A DNA stretch of 6,539 nucleotides, from NCBI GenBank assembly GCA_026713205.1, contig JAPOOY010000052.1:1-6539 (forward strand), given 5' to 3'. Source of the stretch: Bdellovibrionales bacterium (lineage in GTDB: Bacteria; Bdellovibrionota; Bdellovibrionia; Bdellovibrionales; UBA1609). The position numbers and the translations under genes are program-made. A model generated the notes under the pieces. It did not search any database and was not told the DNA's origin. It saw only the letters and a list, made by a program, of their open reading frames with translations. The first letter of the stretch is position 1; each line of letters begins with the position of its first letter. Of the stretch, positions 4,929-6,539 are shown one piece after another.

Positions 4929-6539
4929 TTACCATGTTTGATTGGAAGTTTCAATTCCAGCAGGGCTCGGTGTAGGGAGAACATTAATTTTATGAAGTCC
5001 TTCAAAAGTGTCTTGGAAGTATGTGGTTTCTTTTCTAAGAAATTCTGAATTAAGCCAGTCCCTGTCAGGATAGGTGTAAATTCCCGCTTGAAATCCCGTT
5101 TCATTCAGAGCTCTGATAGCGTAATTGAGTCCTACTACCTCTTCAATGGGATAAGAATATCTGGCAAAAAGGTTAACAGGGCTCCTATTTGTAAAATCAT
5201 GGAGATTTTCATCAGAGTCCCTCCCTCCTCTCAAATTTCTCATTAAAGAAAAATACTTAAAAAACTCTGTCTGTCCACGGAGAAGCAGAGTAAAAGGACG
5301 ATTCCTAACATCATATAAAAACATAAATTCCATATTTCTACTGAGCTCCTGGGCCAAATAATAATAGTATTCTTCAATGAATTCCGGATCATCCTCTTCT
5401 CTTTCTTCTGTAGGATTACAAATTAATAACCCTGGCTTGGAAATAGACACTTTTTTCATGTCATCTCCATGAAAGGATTCATCCCAAATATCCTTTTCTT
5501 CATATTCTTCCCTTAAACCATTATCTTGAAGATAGGAAAAAAAGGCATTAGGACGAGGCCTTATAACCAGACATTTCTTAAACTTCTTCACACCCATCTT
5601 AATAACGGATTGATGGACATTTAAATAAACCCCTTCCAACACTCTGATGCTCAAATCTTTACCGGCGTCATTAGATGCGCTGGAAGTCATACCCATTTTA
5701 AAATCAGCACTCATAAGCCTTAAACCAAAATCAAGGCTTGAGAATTTGTCACGAGGTTTAGCTCTTGCACTGGAATCTCTTTGATCCAATCTCGCGTTAC
5801 CTTTTGTTATTCTAGAATCTACATTAATAGAGGGACCAAAAGAAAAACTTGAAGAGGTCTGGCCGGACCAGCGTAAACCGGTAGATATGGAATGAGAACT
5901 GCTCACAGAAGTACTAAAGGGAAGCCCTCTTACATATTTAAAAGAATTTTTATCCAATTCCAGGACAGCCATCTTACGCTCAAAGCGGAAAAATTCAAAA
6001 GGATTTGCCAAACAGGTCCTCAGAGGAGTTTGAAGAAGATAGGATCCTTCATCTCTCACTTTTGAAAGCATCTCTGCATTTCTTAATTCATTAAACCAGT
6101 TTTCCGATTCTTTTAAGCAACTCTGCTGGTTAATAAAACATCTGTATTCACTCTTGTAGTGGAGACAAATTTTCTGTTCAGAATTTTTCAGACAATAACT
6201 TAATATATCTTTTTGGCATTTTCTTTCTGACACATTACTTTTCAAAATGTTGCATGGGCGTTTATTTATCTCTTCAGGCAATTGACAGGTATTTTTAAGG
6301 AAAACAGTACAATTGTTACCCCCTGTTGCATACTGACAAGCGCGACTGATTTGGTTGTCATCAGATGCAGAGCAACGAACATTTAATAAACAGTTCGCGT
6401 AATTTTTTGCACACTTCCCTGGACCATCCTCTTCCGTGGTGTGTAATTTAAATAAACTATCCACATCAAAATTACTATAGGTCAGATCTTTGTTCTCAAG
6501 AATTTCATTATAATCAAATTTTTTAATAAAATTTGTATA
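4929..6539 (-). CDS. Cys-rich, probably exported protein of unknown function (N-terminus beyond right edge)
   Basis: The frame is open from the right edge to the TAA at 4931-4929, giving 536 visible residues; the true start lies outside the window. A GTG at 6464 is in frame, but 25 further codons upstream (YTNFIKKFDYNEILENKDL and on) remain open, so it is not a reliable start. Numbered from the edge, residues 43-141 hold 12 cysteines spaced 6-12 apart, with others at 176, 323 and 374. Such spacing suggests a disulfide-bonded, extracytoplasmic domain. A Ser/Thr/Gly-rich, probably beta-strand stretch follows (about 205-265). The C-terminal half, from about 320, contains CLVIRPRPNAFF, an acidic segment with EEYYYYLAQELSRN (389-402) and LLLRGQTEFFKYFSLMRN (418-435). 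I do not recognise the family. A signal peptide may lie upstream but cannot be seen. The gene converges on hisS with palindromic element copy 2 between them. Confidence 0.8.
   Translation of the reverse strand, partial: YTNFIKKFDYNEILENKDLTYSNFDVDSLFKLHTTEEDGPGKCAKNYANCLLNVRCSASDDNQISRACQYATGGNNCTVFLKNTCQLPEEINKRPCNILKSNVSERKCQKDILSYCLKNSEQKICLHYKSEYRCFINQQSCLKESENWFNELRNAEMLSKVRDEGSYLLQTPLRTCLANPFEFFRFERKMAVLELDKNSFKYVRGLPFSTSVSSSHSISTGLRWSGQTSSSFSFGPSINVDSRITKGNARLDQRDSSARAKPRDKFSSLDFGLRLMSADFKMGMTSSASNDAGKDLSIRVLEGVYLNVHQSVIKMGVKKFKKCLVIRPRPNAFFSYLQDNGLREEYEEKDIWDESFHGDDMKKVSISKPGLLICNPTEEREEDDPEFIEEYYYYLAQELSRNMEFMFLYDVRNRPFTLLLRGQTEFFKYFSLMRNLRGGRDSDENLHDFTNRSPVNLFARYSYPIEEVVGLNYAIRALNETGFQAGIYTYPDRDWLNSEFLRKETTYFQDTFEGLHKINVLPTPSPAGIETSNQTW

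Noticed and set aside
6462..6464. GTG as start of the right-edge Cys-rich gene
   Set aside because: The same frame stays open for 25 more codons to the window edge, so the gene almost certainly starts outside.

Overview
The window is low-GC bacterial DNA carrying ordinary housekeeping genes and two unrecognised extracytoplasmic proteins. A lipoprotein-type signal and a Cys-rich, apparently exported protein suggest a Gram-negative cell. The lineage cannot be fixed from the sequence. The tRNA nucleotidyltransferase looks like those of Bdellovibrio-type or other proteobacterial lineages, and the superoxide dismutase is a standard proteobacterial iron type.

Left part, all on the minus strand: the first 56 codons of a biotin synthase (bioB) run off the left edge, and its radical-SAM cysteine motif is visible. 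A 240-bp gap follows. Next come a complete class II tRNA nucleotidyltransferase (cca type) and a small signal-peptide or lipoprotein gene with a coiled-coil body and two cysteine pairs.

Middle, plus strand: sodB (Fe superoxide dismutase, very strong ribosome binding site) overlaps hisS (histidyl-tRNA synthetase) by one base, forming a tight two-gene operon. The HisRS has an unusual Thr-Thr in motif 2 where a His-Gln pair that contacts the substrate is normally found.

Right part, minus strand: a long open frame with a 12-cysteine N-terminal cluster continues beyond the right edge, so its start is not in the window. It is not recognised.

The most notable feature lies outside the genes. Two copies of a palindromic element of about 210 bp lie in the same orientation on either side of the sodB-hisS operon (about 2517-2725 and 4667-4876). 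Each has an outer inverted repeat, an inner helix of 30-31 bp and a conserved core hairpin. The stems of the two copies differ in sequence, yet each change is matched on the opposite arm, so pairing is preserved while core segments of 31 and 23 nt are identical. This pattern suggests a structured RNA or a hairpin-dependent, possibly non-autonomous mobile element. I cannot match it to a known family.
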